Positions 37,202 to 49,368 of a DNA stretch of 64,000 nt are shown piece by piece. Numbering within the stretch: position 1 is the first letter of the stretch; the number at the start of each line of letters is the position of its first letter. This stretch comes from Panagrolaimus kolymaensis. Its lineage: Eukaryota > Nematoda > Chromadorea > Rhabditida > Panagrolaimidae. A program made the position numbers and the translations under genes. The DNA lies in assembly GCA_028622995.1 (NCBI GenBank), contig JAJQJQ010000026.1, positions 434,001-498,000 of the forward strand, in the 5' to 3' direction. Under the pieces are notes generated by a model. The model made no database searches. It saw nothing but the letters and a program-made list of their open reading frames with translations, and had not been told where the DNA came from.

Positions 37202-40200
37202 TCAGAATAACCGGAAGAAAGGAAAATCCAATATTAGCAAGAAATACGCAAAAACTATTAAAAAATATGATATCCTTGATAATGAGGCAGAATCAGGTTC
37301 ATTATCATCATCTTTATTATTAATATTTTGTGCCGCAGATGACATAGTATCTGGGCCAACTGTATGGATGATATACATCAATGGGGAATCTGGACCTGAT
37401 GACTCTCTAAAAAATATTAATGTTTATAGTATTTATTTTTTTGTCGAAAGTTTGCTTACGTTATTGACTGTTTGGCTCCATACCTCGATGGTTCTTCTTC
37501 ATCTGAAGGATTTCTAACTGTGTCATCTAAAATTTGGGGTTGTTTGTAAAGCTATAATTCGAGAGTTTAAAGTTATACCTGGTAAAACATCAAATCTCAT
37601 TTTCATATGTCTTTTAGAACATAAACCTCCTGAACGATTATCTAATCCTGATTTGGTGCCATTTGAATTAGCTAAAAATGAAATTTAATTTTAATTTGAG
37701 ATAGCGAAAGAAAAATTCATACATATAATAAAATAACTTTGACCAGGTTTAAATTCGAATGCAGATGGCAAAGGTGAAAAATCCCTGAATACTAAACTTA
37801 TTGATGAATGCCTTTCGGGTGTTACACAACTTCCAACTAATTGATTTGAATGTAATTCACAATTTTCATAATCTTCTCTCGACACCTGAAATTTCAAATT
37901 TTCGTTTTTTGTTTATTTTTTGAAAAAAAATATAATTCAATTTATTTTTTTTTTCTCTAAAATTCTTTTTGCTTGACCCCTTTATTTTTTTTTACATTTA
38001 AAAAAATATAATCACAGTTTTTGAGGAAATTGAAATTGAATGGAAAAAAACGTTCGCATTCGCAGTTGCGTGACAACAGAAAAAATATTTTTAAAAAATG
38101 ATTATTATTATTGCTGCTTTTTAGAGGTCGCGTTTTTATTCATATAAACCTTTTTGCATAAATATATACATATATCATTTTTAAAAAAGAATCAATTATA
38201 CGAAATATTTTCATTCTGCCTTTTTGCATTTTGTACTGCTTTTAAATTATTCATATTTTTAGTTACTAAATTTTTAAAGCTAAAAATCAAAACCCCTAAA
38301 AACAAATGCACAAAAAAAAAGAAACTAAAAAATTTTTCCCCTTAAATTTCACAATCAAAAACTAAGAACTTTTACTCTTTTTTTCTGACATCTGAAAATA
38401 GCTTCATTTGCCGGATTTCCGTTGTTAAATTTGCGTCGTCCAATTTCGGATTTCTTTTTTTTCTTCTTCTCTCAAGAACAACTTTCATTCACAACAAAGC
38501 TAATTTTTTTACAACAACATTCATGCAAGTTAGAAATGCTACTGATGTTGTTGTTGATGATGCGCTTTTTGCTCTTCCTACTTCTCATCCTCTTTTTGCG
38601 GACAGTTTAGCTTTACACACATTGGTCAACGAAAGAAAGAAGAAAGAAAAAATTCGATGCCAATTTAGTTAAAAATTTAGCGACGACGGCGCAAATTTTT
38701 ATATAGAAAAAAACGATTCATGCTAAAAAAAGATTTTTTTTTCTGAAAGTTAAAAAGCATTGAATAATTTTTTTGCCATCTCCCTTCCGATTGCAGTACA
38801 TACATATTACTTTTTTAGTTTTTTTTCAACAAAAAAAAAGAAGTTTAAACGAGCATTTTGCGCATCCATCCAAACAAACACTCTTTTCCGCAAAAGGAAA
38901 AAAAGAAAGAGTTGCAATGAGTCGTCAAAAGTCAGTCAAGTCAACAACGAGTGTAATTATGAAAACCCAAAACCCCAAAATTAAAAATTTTTTTGGTTGG
39001 CTGGCAGCAGTTTACTGCTTTTTTTTGTGAATGAATGAATAAATAACTCTTAATGTATGCAAGCAAGTTAATAAGTGACAATTACAATAATTTAGTGGCA
39101 TGAAAAAGAAAAAATAGACATGAAGCACTAAAAAATTTGAACATCTAAATATGCGTTTACATATTCCTTAGGAGTACTGTATTTATTTTATCTTTAACTT
39201 TGTTTAAAAGATGTTTATTTTATTTGTCTTTCTAAATCATTTTTATCTGCGCCGCTTTATTTTGTTCCGTCTATTTTTCTTTCCTTTTTGCGATTACAAA
39301 AAGGCCACTTTCTCAACCTTTATATTTTTGGTTTCTTTTTTTAAAAACGATGACTAAAAATATCCGTTTTTGGCGCTCGCCATTAACGAGCTTTCTTTGT
39401 TTCATTTTTGCTTTCCTAAAATCAACAACTTTCTATTTTTTCGAAATCGGCGTTAAGACACCTGGCAACATCTTCTTCTCGTTTCATTTTGGAAGATGCA
39501 ACTGAAGAACTAAAGCCAATGGCTCCTCCCTAAACTCTCAGTTTAGTTGTATTCTATTAAGCCGCTCGCCCCAGCCAAAAGCTGATCAGATTCAGTTCAA
39601 TTGGATCAGTTTTGCCGTCAATGCCCTTTATTCCTTTCCAATCTCTGTCTTGCTTTTTGGACGTGGAATTTTGAAATAAATTTCTGAATCTTATCTCCCG
39701 TGATTTCCAATAATAACAGCTCCAAACTAGCTTGTACACTGACGACTTCAGATCGATAGATGCATAAAAAACGACACATTTCGTAAACCCAACACAAAAT
39801 GCTAGTAGTCTTTTTACAGTAATATGCTTGCTTTTTTTTAAAGATGCAAATTTGAAGCATTTTTATTCTTCGTGTTAACCAGTCATTTTATCAAAAACAA
39901 AAACAACAACTATTTATTTTTCGTTTTAGAAAAAATTGCAGCGCGTACCTTTTTTTCTAAAAAAATCTGTCAATAGTTTTTTACAGTGTATCAAGTGTTA
40001 GTAATTTTTTATTTTATCTTTTCTATTTTTGATTTGGATTTCCTTCTTTTTCTTAAAGGTTATTTCTCAGACATTTTTGCCTATTTTTGTTTTTGAAAAC
40101 ATCTTCTATTTTTGCCCTTTCTTTGTCCGGTTTTGATCTCCTCTTTCTCTCTCAAAAAGGGTTTCCAAAATTGGTTTGCGGCAAAAAATCCAAATACTAG

Positions 40201-43200
40201 TTCAAAGCCATATCTTTTCTTTTGTTTCGATTAGCTGCTTTTTCGGCTATAAGTTTGCGCGTTAAAAGTTTTCCCCTCCAAAGTGTTAGTAATTTCGAGA
40301 TAAAACTCATCCACGAATTTATGAATGATTAAACTTAAAAAAATCTTTTTATTATTGAGTATATTATTAAGAGTGCTTTCTATTCTTTTCAGGTAATATA
40401 CCATTGCAATCAAAATATGAGTGATAATGATGAATTTGTGAAACTTCTAAATGATGTAACCAAAAAATTTGAAGTAGAAGGATATGGAGGACCTTTAGAT
40501 TTCATAAGACCGGCACAATGGGAAGAACACAAAGATTTTGTTGAACTTCTAACTCAATCATCGCAGGAATTAGAAGAAGAACGCAAAAAGTAAACAACCT
40601 ATCGTTTTAAAAAATTTTATTTTGTTACAGAAAAAATAATTTTAGGCAATCTCCTCATCATCGTCCCACAGCACCTATTACTAATGCAAAAAAAGCAGCA
40701 CCCACTGTGGAAGAAAAGCTTAAGAATGAAAAGCTCATGGAAGATATGCGAGATCCCTCAAAAAAACCAAAAGAATTTCATAGTGGAGTGGGTCGTTTCC
40801 TTGAAAAAAGTAAAACTGCTATTGGAAATAAAAGTTAGTTTTAAATCTCTTTTTTTGTTTTACTTTCCTAACAATATCTTAATTTTTTAAAGGCGATGCA
40901 CATCTTTCGTTGTTTGCTAATCGTGATGATCCATATTCCGAAAAATTTGGTATTTCTTATCAAACAATTGAAGAATTATGCGATGGATTAGATTCAGGAA
41001 AAATTTTAAATGGCTCAAGTTATTTATTAAAAGTCTTTCATGTGAGTTTTAAATTTAAAAACTTGGGCAAAAAAATGTGGGAAGCAGGGATGCACGGAAA
41101 TGACTTTTTTCCGTTTCCGCGGAAACGGAAATATCAAATTTTTAAATCTTTTTTGGTACATAGTAAAATAATTTTTCACCTTATATTTCTATATTTTACA
41201 ATTATTTTTTATGTTTTTTAAAGAGTAAATTCTTAATAAGTTAGTATTTTCAAGTTTTTGAACTATTTTTAAGTCAAAGAAATAAATATTTCAGAGTTGT
41301 ATAAAAATTTATTAAAATGTAAGAATATTTGGTTAAAAAGATATATATTTATTTCCGTTTTCCGCCACATTTTTTCCGCCGAACGGAAAAAAGCGGAAAT
41401 TTTTTTTTGTCTTTTCCGTAAACGGAAACGGAAATCAAAAAATGGACGGAATTCCGCGGAAACGAAAACGGAAACGGAATTCCGTGCATCCCTGGTGGGA
41501 AGGTATGAATTTTGAAAATTCTTATCACGGATTATGGGTATTAAAATAATAAACTTAAGAGAATAAATAAATAAACCATTTTTTAGACTGATTTTTCCTT
41601 TTACAAACGACTTGACTATTTGTGGCCTGATGTTAAAAAGCAAGCGAATTTTCTTCGTATTATTGTTGCAACTGCAGTTCCAAGCCAAGCTGTAACTATG
41701 GATTTTCTTTATAAAGTTTTATCAAGCAAACTTGTCGAACATGTTACTGTTGAACAAATCTCTTTGTTGCCTGATAATACCAATTTGCATACCACTGTTT
41801 ATGCAAAACTTGCAGAAAATCTTATGAAACTTCTCATCCTTGGGTTCAATATGATTCCATTAAAAATGGATAACATTTTGGATAAAGCTCAACTCGTTCT
41901 TTCATGTTTGAATGAAGTATCAAAGGCAAATGATAAATTTTTGTCTCAAAATTGTATGAAAGAACTTGGAAGACTCGATAATGCAATTAAAGTAAAAAAA
42001 TATTTTTAATTTTCATAAAAGTATTTAATGACAAAAAGTTTTTTAGAAGCATTTCTTAATCAAAGCAAAATGTCAAAAAGAAAAAGATATGACTCAAGAA
42101 CCCATCCTCTCGCCAGCTCCAAAATATTTTGGAAAAAAAGCTGCACCAAAAAATCGTGAACTTTCTTTTGAACCACCAACACCTGATGATTATTCAATTA
42201 AAAGCCAACCATATTTGAGACTTGCTAAAATTCTTGAAGAACATGATATTTTCTTTGTAACCCCAATGAATTAATTTTCCTCTCCTTTCTTTTTGGGGAC
42301 TGTCCCTTGAGTTGCAATGCTAGCAAAGCATCTCACTTTTTTTAAACAGTTTTTTTCTTCTTCTTTTAATCCTTATTTTTATCCATGAGAAAAAAAAACT
42401 ACTCATATATATATTATTTTTAATAAATATTTTAATACCAAAACCTAACCACATCTAAGCAATGTTACATTGTAATGTTCAAATCGATTAATGCGTGAAG
42501 AGGCTTGCGACTTTCATATCCTCATTTTTATTTGTACAGAAAGAAAAAAAAGTGTCAAGTTTTATTTAAAATTGGATCAAAAAATGGATGAAAAATTTTT
42601 ATCACATTTTTCTCACTATTCGATTAGCTAACTTATTTTTTTTGAAAAAGCCAAAACTTTTCTTAAATAGTTGATATATCGAATGACGAGGTGGCACTCA
42701 ATTTCATTTAAAAAATTACATAAATAGCTGTGTGTTATTGTTTAAAAAAAAAATAAGACAAATTTTTACCACCACCTCATCAAAAAGTATGACATTTTTT
42801 TATAAACGAATACAACACTCGAGAACTTGAATAAATTAAATTATGCGCAAATCATTTGCTTGGTCACCAACTAAATTAAGGGCGCTGCTTCATCTTTTTG
42901 TGCATTTTTTTAGCAAATTGGCAATTGTTTTGCGTTGTTTTAGTCCCGTAATTTTATAAAATAAAATCAAAACTATGTAAATAAATTTTTTGTAAACGCC
43001 ACAATTATTTCCGGCATTAATGATGCTTGAAAGAAAGGATATAAAGTTGAATAACAAAAATAAAACCAACGAACCATGAAAAGTTTTGAATATTCATATG
43101 GCCGGTCATCTTCATCATTTGGAAGTGGACATATTATTTTTACTCGATCAAGTATTCTCACAGTTTTAACATGATCGGTATTACTCATATCAAACCTATA

Positions 43201-46200
43201 AAAAAATTATTATATTTTTAAATTAATTTTTATTTTATTTTTTGCTTTTTGTTTTTCAATATAAAAAGATTTTTGTGTTTTCAAAACATGTTTTTGCAAT
43301 AAACAACCAAAATCATCAAAGTGTTATTCAAGAGTTTTTCTTGTCGTCGATGTACTTGACTTTTTACTTATTTTTAAAAAAGCTATTGTTAAACAAATTT
43401 TTTAAGAGGCAAAATAAAAATTAAAAATAAAGAAAGAAGGAAGAAAAGATTTATTTATAAATGAACACCTTTTTTCTTTCTTTTCTTTGTTCGGTCGAAA
43501 CAAAAAAATGAGAAAGGCAAACGTAAGAATAAAATATGACAGAAGGAATCCCTTTTTATTTTTGTATTCCGGAATTAAATAAATAGTATTAAAAATAGAG
43601 GTGCCCTTTGCGGCGGAAATATATGTGTGTATGTATCTCTCAGGGAGACATGCTCTATTAACTCTCTCCCTTTTTTCTTTTATTCTTGGCCCTGGTTTAT
43701 TTTTTGCATTTTTCTTTGATGATTGTTTGAAAAAAAAGAAAGAAAAAGAATTTAAAAAACGTAATGCGCGAGAAGAATCATTTTTTATTGTATTTCTGAA
43801 AGCTGCTGCTATAGACTCGATTGGATTGTTTATAAAAAGATTTTCTTCTTTTTTTTGCGGTTGAAGAAAAAAAAACAGATGCAATTTTGAATGAATGCGC
43901 GTACACGCCATTGCCGAAAAATAAAATGAACAATTGGCATTGTCCATTTTTTGGTTAATTAAATTTAAGGCGAAAGCTATGGTTGGTGACACAAAGAAAG
44001 ACATATAGAGAGTGAATCAGCTGGCAATTTCTATAAACTTGAAAAAAGTATGAGATCAAAATGAATCCGGGTCAATAATATACAATACAAAAAAAACAAT
44101 TTGAACAATGGCAAAAAAAAGAAAGCATTTATTTGTTGTTGTTTTATTTCTTCCGATCGCTTTTGATGATCCCTTTCTTTTCTTTTTCTTTTTTATGGTA
44201 ATGAAGTTAAATGGAATGATTTTTCTTTTTAAAATAATAAAACAAAAAAACAAAAAACTTTTATTATTGGCTTGAGAAAAACTAAAGAACATCGATGAAA
44301 CAACAAAAGACAATAATAGATATTCTTTTTTTTAAGTTTCCCTTGATTTTTTTTACCATTAAAAAATAAAAAGAATGCGTCATATTATTTTTGTTCTAAA
44401 ATGACCTTGTCAAAAAAAATTTCAGCCGCAAAAGAATGCTTGTTATAATATAACAAAGCCAATTTATCACTCACCCAAAGGGATACTAAAATGAATCGTC
44501 GGATCGGTATTTTTTTTTGTTTTGTTTCTTTCTTTCATTTTTTAATTTTTAAGTTGACTTCAACCATTTTTTTTATTTTACCTCTCTCTATTTTATTTTT
44601 TTGTTCTATCCATCACCACAGGTGGCCATTAGATTATTTTTTTGTTATTGTGCACCATCCTCATTTTTTCTTCTTCTTCAGTATTGTCTGATGATTTACA
44701 ATGCCGTTAGAAGACGGAGAAGATTTTGCTCGATATCACTGGTGGCACATCACCGCTGCAGTAAACCTGTCTGTCTATCATTTTTTATTCGTAATCTTTT
44801 CTTTCTTCTTTTTTTTTGTTCTCGAGAATTCATTCAAATGGAAAATAGTCTTATTTTTCTCTCAATCTTTTTTTAAAGGAAAGAAACGCAAAAAAATCTC
44901 ATCCACCAACATTGTTCTTCCTTTTTTCTCTATGCAACATTGCAAAAATTCTAAAAAGGATTTATTTTACTAATTAAAAAAATCCATTCTCAGCACTTTT
45001 TCATTTAGTTTTTTTGAAAAATATAAAATGCTTTTCTCTTTTTTTGTTGTTGCTTTTATCTTCTCTCCCAGCAAATTAATTAACCACATAAAAAAATGTG
45101 TAACTCAAATAAAAAAAAACTAAATCCTTCGTTCTTCGTTTGCTATTGCTTATTTCCCATTTTTTTCGTTTATTTTTTTGACATACAAAAAAAATAATGG
45201 CTGGTCGAATAAGAAAAACAAATAATTGAACACAACGACGAACACGACGACGACGACTGATTTGGCTTGTCTTTGCTCATTACTAAGCTTCTGTTCTATT
45301 CTCGTTATTTTTTATTATTATTATTCTTAAAACAGCAAAAAAAAAGAAAGGAAAAAACATTGAAAAAAAGCAGCTAAAACAAAGACGAGCGAGTTTCTTT
45401 TGTCTTTTTTTTTTGCGATTTTCGATGAGCGACGACGACAGTAACGAACAACATGAACGTGTATGAATGTATGAGAGATCGATGACACTTGAAAACAAAA
45501 GAGATGCTGATGATGGAGATGATGATATTTACAAAAATATCAATGAAAATAAGGCAAAAAAGCGAAAATGCTCATTCAGATTCATCAATGAAAAGAAAAG
45601 GTCAATTATGGCACTAATTCTTTTTGAGGTAAAACAAGATGCAAAGAAAAAACATTGTTTTTTTTTCTTGTCCAATTGAGAATCAAGCACTTATGTAAAT
45701 AATGTAAAATAAAAAAAAGCGGGCGGCGTATCTTCTCTGTGATATCCAATCTCTCTTCAATTTGTTTTAGTTGTTCATCTTCTTAGATTATACATACATA
45801 GAAAATACATATATGTAAATAGATTGATATCAAAAATAATAATGCGCCAAAAATTTGAGGCCAAACAACCCACAAATCAAATATAAAAAGCTCATGAAGA
45901 TCGGTAAAAATCAAAGAGAAACTTACTCATTTTTACCTGCCAAAAATGGAAGAAGAAGACAATTGCATAAGAAAACAAATGTTTTTGCCTCGATAAAGGT
46001 CATCATCAAACAAAAAAATAAAAAGCAAGAAAATCCTTGCCATTTTTATTAGAATTTTTTTTCTCAGATTTGTATTACTATATTTTTTTCGGCAGCGGCT
46101 TTATTTTTAAGAATTAAAAAGAAATCAAAGCACCCCAACCACTCACTATCGCTTCCTTAAACTCTCAAGCATTTTTCATTCATTCATTGCGGATTTTTTT

Positions 46201-48312
46201 CGTTCTCTTTGTTTTTAAATATAAAACAGATCAGCAGCGGCATACATACATATGAGACAATGACATCGTTTTTATTTTTGGCGACCAACCTAATAAGCAT
46301 TTCATCTAAATCCGACTACCAATAACTAATATCATGAAAAGAACGAGAGAATAGAAAATAATAATAAGACGTTCGTTGGGTTTCATTTCTTTCCAATTTC
46401 CCATTTCAAGTGTATCATTTACTATTTTTTGCGGAAAAAAGAACTCAAATTTTTTTTATTAACCCACCAATCTTGATTTTCGTTTGGGGCTCAATTTCGT
46501 CCGTTTATATTATTTTTATTTCTTCCTCTTCGTTCTTTCTTTCTAATTTACATCAAAGAAAACACCTGCTTCTTGATTTTCTTTTCTTTCTTTTTTCTTT
46601 TATTTTGTAAAATAAAATTGCGGCAAAGCAATAAAAAAAACATTTAAAAATAGACGACAATTGTGCCACCAAGCAACCACCAACCACTATTGAAAAAAAG
46701 ATAATAAAAATGAGTGATTTTGGGAAAACGATGGTGTTGTTTGTTAAAGTTCTCGTTTTTTATTTTCTAAATGCAAGTTTTTTTAATGATGTTCTTCATT
46801 TTTATGTTCCAAAATAATCATTTAAAAATAGGAAAGAATGAAAGGGGCAAATTAACCGTCGTCGTTGATGATCATCATGCGCATAAAAAATTCTAAGTAT
46901 TGAAGAGAAAAAAACTATCAAAAAAAAAGAGCGAACGGAAAGAAAATAAAAAAATGAATGCAATCACACATTTTCTTTAGTTTTTTTTGGGGGGTTGATT
47001 AGAATTTGATGATCGCAACCACCACACCTTTTCTGAATAACAAAAAAAATTACAGAAAAAAAAGAAGACTATGCACCCCTGCTGTTGATGTTGCTTTTAT
47101 CGTTAATCCCTAAATCAGGCGACGAAGAAGAAAAAAAGAAAAGCTTTATATTACGCAAGAATCTCAAATCGGTATCGATATTGCATGCCGTCGCTGTCCT
47201 CAAATGTCAAAGAGCAGCAGCAGCAAAAAAAGAAAAAGAATGAAAAGGCCGATCAAAAAGCAAAAAATATACATACAATTTATATAAAAACGGCGAGAGA
47301 CAAAAAAATCATAAAAAGGTTCAATCAAAAATAACAATGGCGACAGTTTTATTTTGTGGTCGTGTTGATCATTTATTTGCCTCTTTCATCCTCTATTATT
47401 TTTTTCTCTTCAAAAATAAAAAAACGTCGATGTTCAATGAAAAAATGAAAAAAACAATGGATTATTGGTTAGTAGCAAAAGCAGCAGGGAGCTACTGCGC
47501 AACGATTACCTTTTATTTTTTCTCATAAATTTTTTTTTGAAAACTAAACTTTTTTTAACTATCGAATATTATTGCTGGTTTAATAAAATTAATAATAATA
47601 AAAAAAGAATGGAATTTTTTTTAAACGAATTAAAATGAATGAGATTTGGCGTTACCGATGATGACGAACAAAAAAAAAAGAAGAGAAGCGTGAACTTGTT
47701 TTTTTGTTTTGTTTGATCCATCTCCAACCGAAAGAAAAGAAACTAGAAGATATCAAGTTTTTCCCCTTTTCCTTCATCTTCTTCTTCTGCAGTTGGTTTG
47801 AATAAATCCTAAGGTGTGAAAGAAAAAGAAGAAATATTTTAAAAACCCATATAATTCGATATTGAATGGATATGAAACGCATTTATAAAACTTATAAATA
47901 TTCAACTTAAAAAAATCATAAAGGATTTATGGCGTAAAATAAAAATAGAAAAAAAAAGTAAAGTTAAAAATCCGGAATAAAAAAAAATAGAAAGAAAGAA
48001 GTAACTTTCAAAGGTTTAAAAAAATAAATAATTAGACTTTGAAAGGTTCAAAAGAAAAGCGGTCAAGTAATTTATCGACAAAAATTCAAATTTGTCGAAA
48101 AATAAAAAAAGATTTTTAAGGAATCAAAAACTTTAGAATTAAAGAATAAAAAAAACTCACATTGGATTAGTGCTATTCCAAAATATATCAGGTAATTTTC
48201 TAGCATGTATTTCACCCGTAAAAAATAAAAGATAAATAAAAATATTAACAAATATTAATTTCCAAAAATAAAAATAAGAATAATTTGTCGTCCAAAGAAA
48301 AAACCATTTCAT
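37202..48312 (-). CDS. Ephrin, GPI-anchored Eph receptor ligand, spread over 11 kb
   Basis: Seen: six exons joined by matching phases (48161-48312, 43075-43195, 37723-37885, 37579-37671, 37460-37526, 37202-37406), giving 266 residues. Exon 1 holds a hydrophobic signal peptide and FWNSTNP, the start of the ephrin fold. Exon 2 adds DHVKTVRILDRVKIICPLP. Exon 3 adds DYENCEL, VGSC and RDFSPLPSAFEFKPGQSYFI. Exon 4 completes ISNSNGTKSGLDNRSGGLC and KRHMKMRF. All four core cysteines are present. The C-terminus ends in a long hydrophobic run after small residues, as in a GPI-attachment signal. Known: ephrins steer epidermal and neuronal cell movements through the Eph receptor VAB-1. C. elegans has four (vab-2/efn-1 to efn-4); I do not choose one. 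Introns 1 and 2 (about 5.0 and 5.2 kb) are far longer than others here, and intron 2 encloses another gene. Confidence 0.9.
37886..40416. other. Ephrin intron 2, left part
   Basis: No ephrin exon. Mostly AT-rich simple sequence, except 39440-39900, which is conspicuously more complex and less AT-rich than its surroundings (see findings). The nested plus-strand gene starts at 40417, after a TTCTTTTCAG acceptor at about 40392. Confidence 0.5.
40417..42274 (+). CDS. Unrecognised protein gene nested in the ephrin intron
   Basis: Five exons on the opposite strand to the host gene (40417-40589, 40646-40833, 40893-41041, 41587-41991, 42047-42274) join in frame to 380 residues. I do not recognise the family. 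What can be seen: a charged N-terminus (MSDNDEFVKLLNDVTKKF), a Lys/Pro-rich linker around residues 60-110, then a helical-looking central domain (exon 4, FYKRLDYLWPDVKKQANFL onward, 135 codons with no break). A proline-rich tail follows with SPAPKYFGKK and FEPPTPDD. There is no signal peptide or membrane segment, so cytosolic or nuclear. Codon use matches neighbouring genes, and the long uninterrupted exon plus consistent phases argue that it is real. Intron 3 carries the hAT-type MITE. Confidence 0.85.
41085..41494. mobile_element. hAT-type non-autonomous element (MITE) in intron 3 of the nested gene
   Basis: A 410-bp insertion with 15-bp perfect terminal inverted repeats CAGGGATGCACGGAA. 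It is flanked by a perfect 8-bp duplication GTGGGAAG (41077-41084 and 41495-41502). An 8-bp duplication and CAGGG-type ends are hallmarks of hAT transposons. The inside is rich in CGGAAACGG and TTCCGTTTCCGCGG palindromic units near both ends and has no open frame for a transposase. Removing it leaves a normal intron of about 127 bp, and splice sites are unaffected. Confidence 0.9.
42275..43074. other. Ephrin intron 2, right part
   Basis: 3' UTR of the nested gene (AATAAA near 42420) and AT-rich intron. No further exon seen. Confidence 0.5.
43196..48160. other. Ephrin intron 1 (about 5 kb)
   Basis: Long AT-rich intron of alternating T-rich (about 44.5-45.0 kb, plus strand) and A-rich (about 45.5-48.0 kb) simple sequence. 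Open frames such as the 200-codon one at 43402-44004 (-) are low-complexity Lys/Phe/Ser translations of A/T runs and are not supported as genes. Likely to contain ephrin enhancers. Confidence 0.5.
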
Positions 48313-49368
48313 TTCGAAACATATGGATTTTAATCAAAGTACAAAAGAATAAGAAATTTTAGATGTAAAAATCAAAAAATAACACTATTTTACATTATTT
48401 TTTTAGGAGTAAATAATATTTTTATTTTTATAAAAAATAATTAAAACTTTAATATTTTTTTGTTATAAAAAAATACACCCAAAAAATATAAAAATATTCT
48501 TGAGCAATTCGAACACAGAAATATAAAAAAATAAGAGAAGAAGAAACAAGGAACACAAGCGCAGTGTCACTTAAAATGTGGTTGTTTGAATGGGCGGCGA
48601 CTGGTTGACGACGACGACTTTGCTGACTGAATGACCACCACCAAAAGACCCGTGCACGCATTTTCTTGCTCCGCCTATGAAACAAAAAAAAAGAATGAGA
48701 AGAGTCAAAAACTAAAAAATGCCACTAATTTGACTATTTCATAAATAAACACCATGAATTAGTAAAAATATAAACAAAAAAAAGATAGATGACAACAAAA
48801 TGAAAGCATCAACAAAAAGCATAATATAATGGCTTTTATTTTTTTGAAAAATGAGCGAAAATATTCTATCCTCATATACATTTAATAAAAAATTTCATGT
48901 TATGCAAAGAGTTAGCAACTATTCTAAAAATGTGATAATTATTCGGACTATAAGAAGAAAAAAGAAAAATGATTATTTCCTAAAATATGTTAATTTTTAT
49001 TTGTTAATGGAGAGCAGTTCAACATAGTTGTGCAAAATTGTTACAAATTGGATAAAAAAAAATTATCCTATGTTTTTTTTTACAAGAACGTTAATTAATA
49101 AATTTGATGTTTTTCGGCAAATCCGATATTTATTTTGCATTGAAAAAAACTTATTAATTAAGCATTTTTCGTTGTTTTAGTTTTTTCATATTTTTGCATC
49201 GCAATTTTTTGTTTTGTTGTAATAATAAAAAAAGAAATTACTTATTAACAAATTTATATGAAAGAATAAATATAATAACAAACATTTATGAATAAAAATT
49301 TTTTTTAAACTACATTACAATTTTAATAAAACATTAATTTAATATTTTGTATTTTTATTTGTCACCCA
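48313..49368. other. Ephrin upstream region and 3' flank of the secreted-protein gene
   Basis: No coding exon seen. 48449-48685 on the minus strand has a short frame (RRQPVAAHSNN), less AT-rich near 48590-48660, but without splice or start support. This is the likely ephrin promoter. Confidence 0.5.

Noticed and set aside
40910..41221. 103-codon frame running into the MITE
   Set aside because: The real exon ends at 41041 (CAT/GTGAGT) and joins 41587 in phase; continuing enters transposon sequence.
43402..44004. 200-codon open frame on the minus strand
   Set aside because: Lys/Phe/Ser-rich translation of A/T runs inside ephrin intron 1, with no domain, no conserved block and no splice context.
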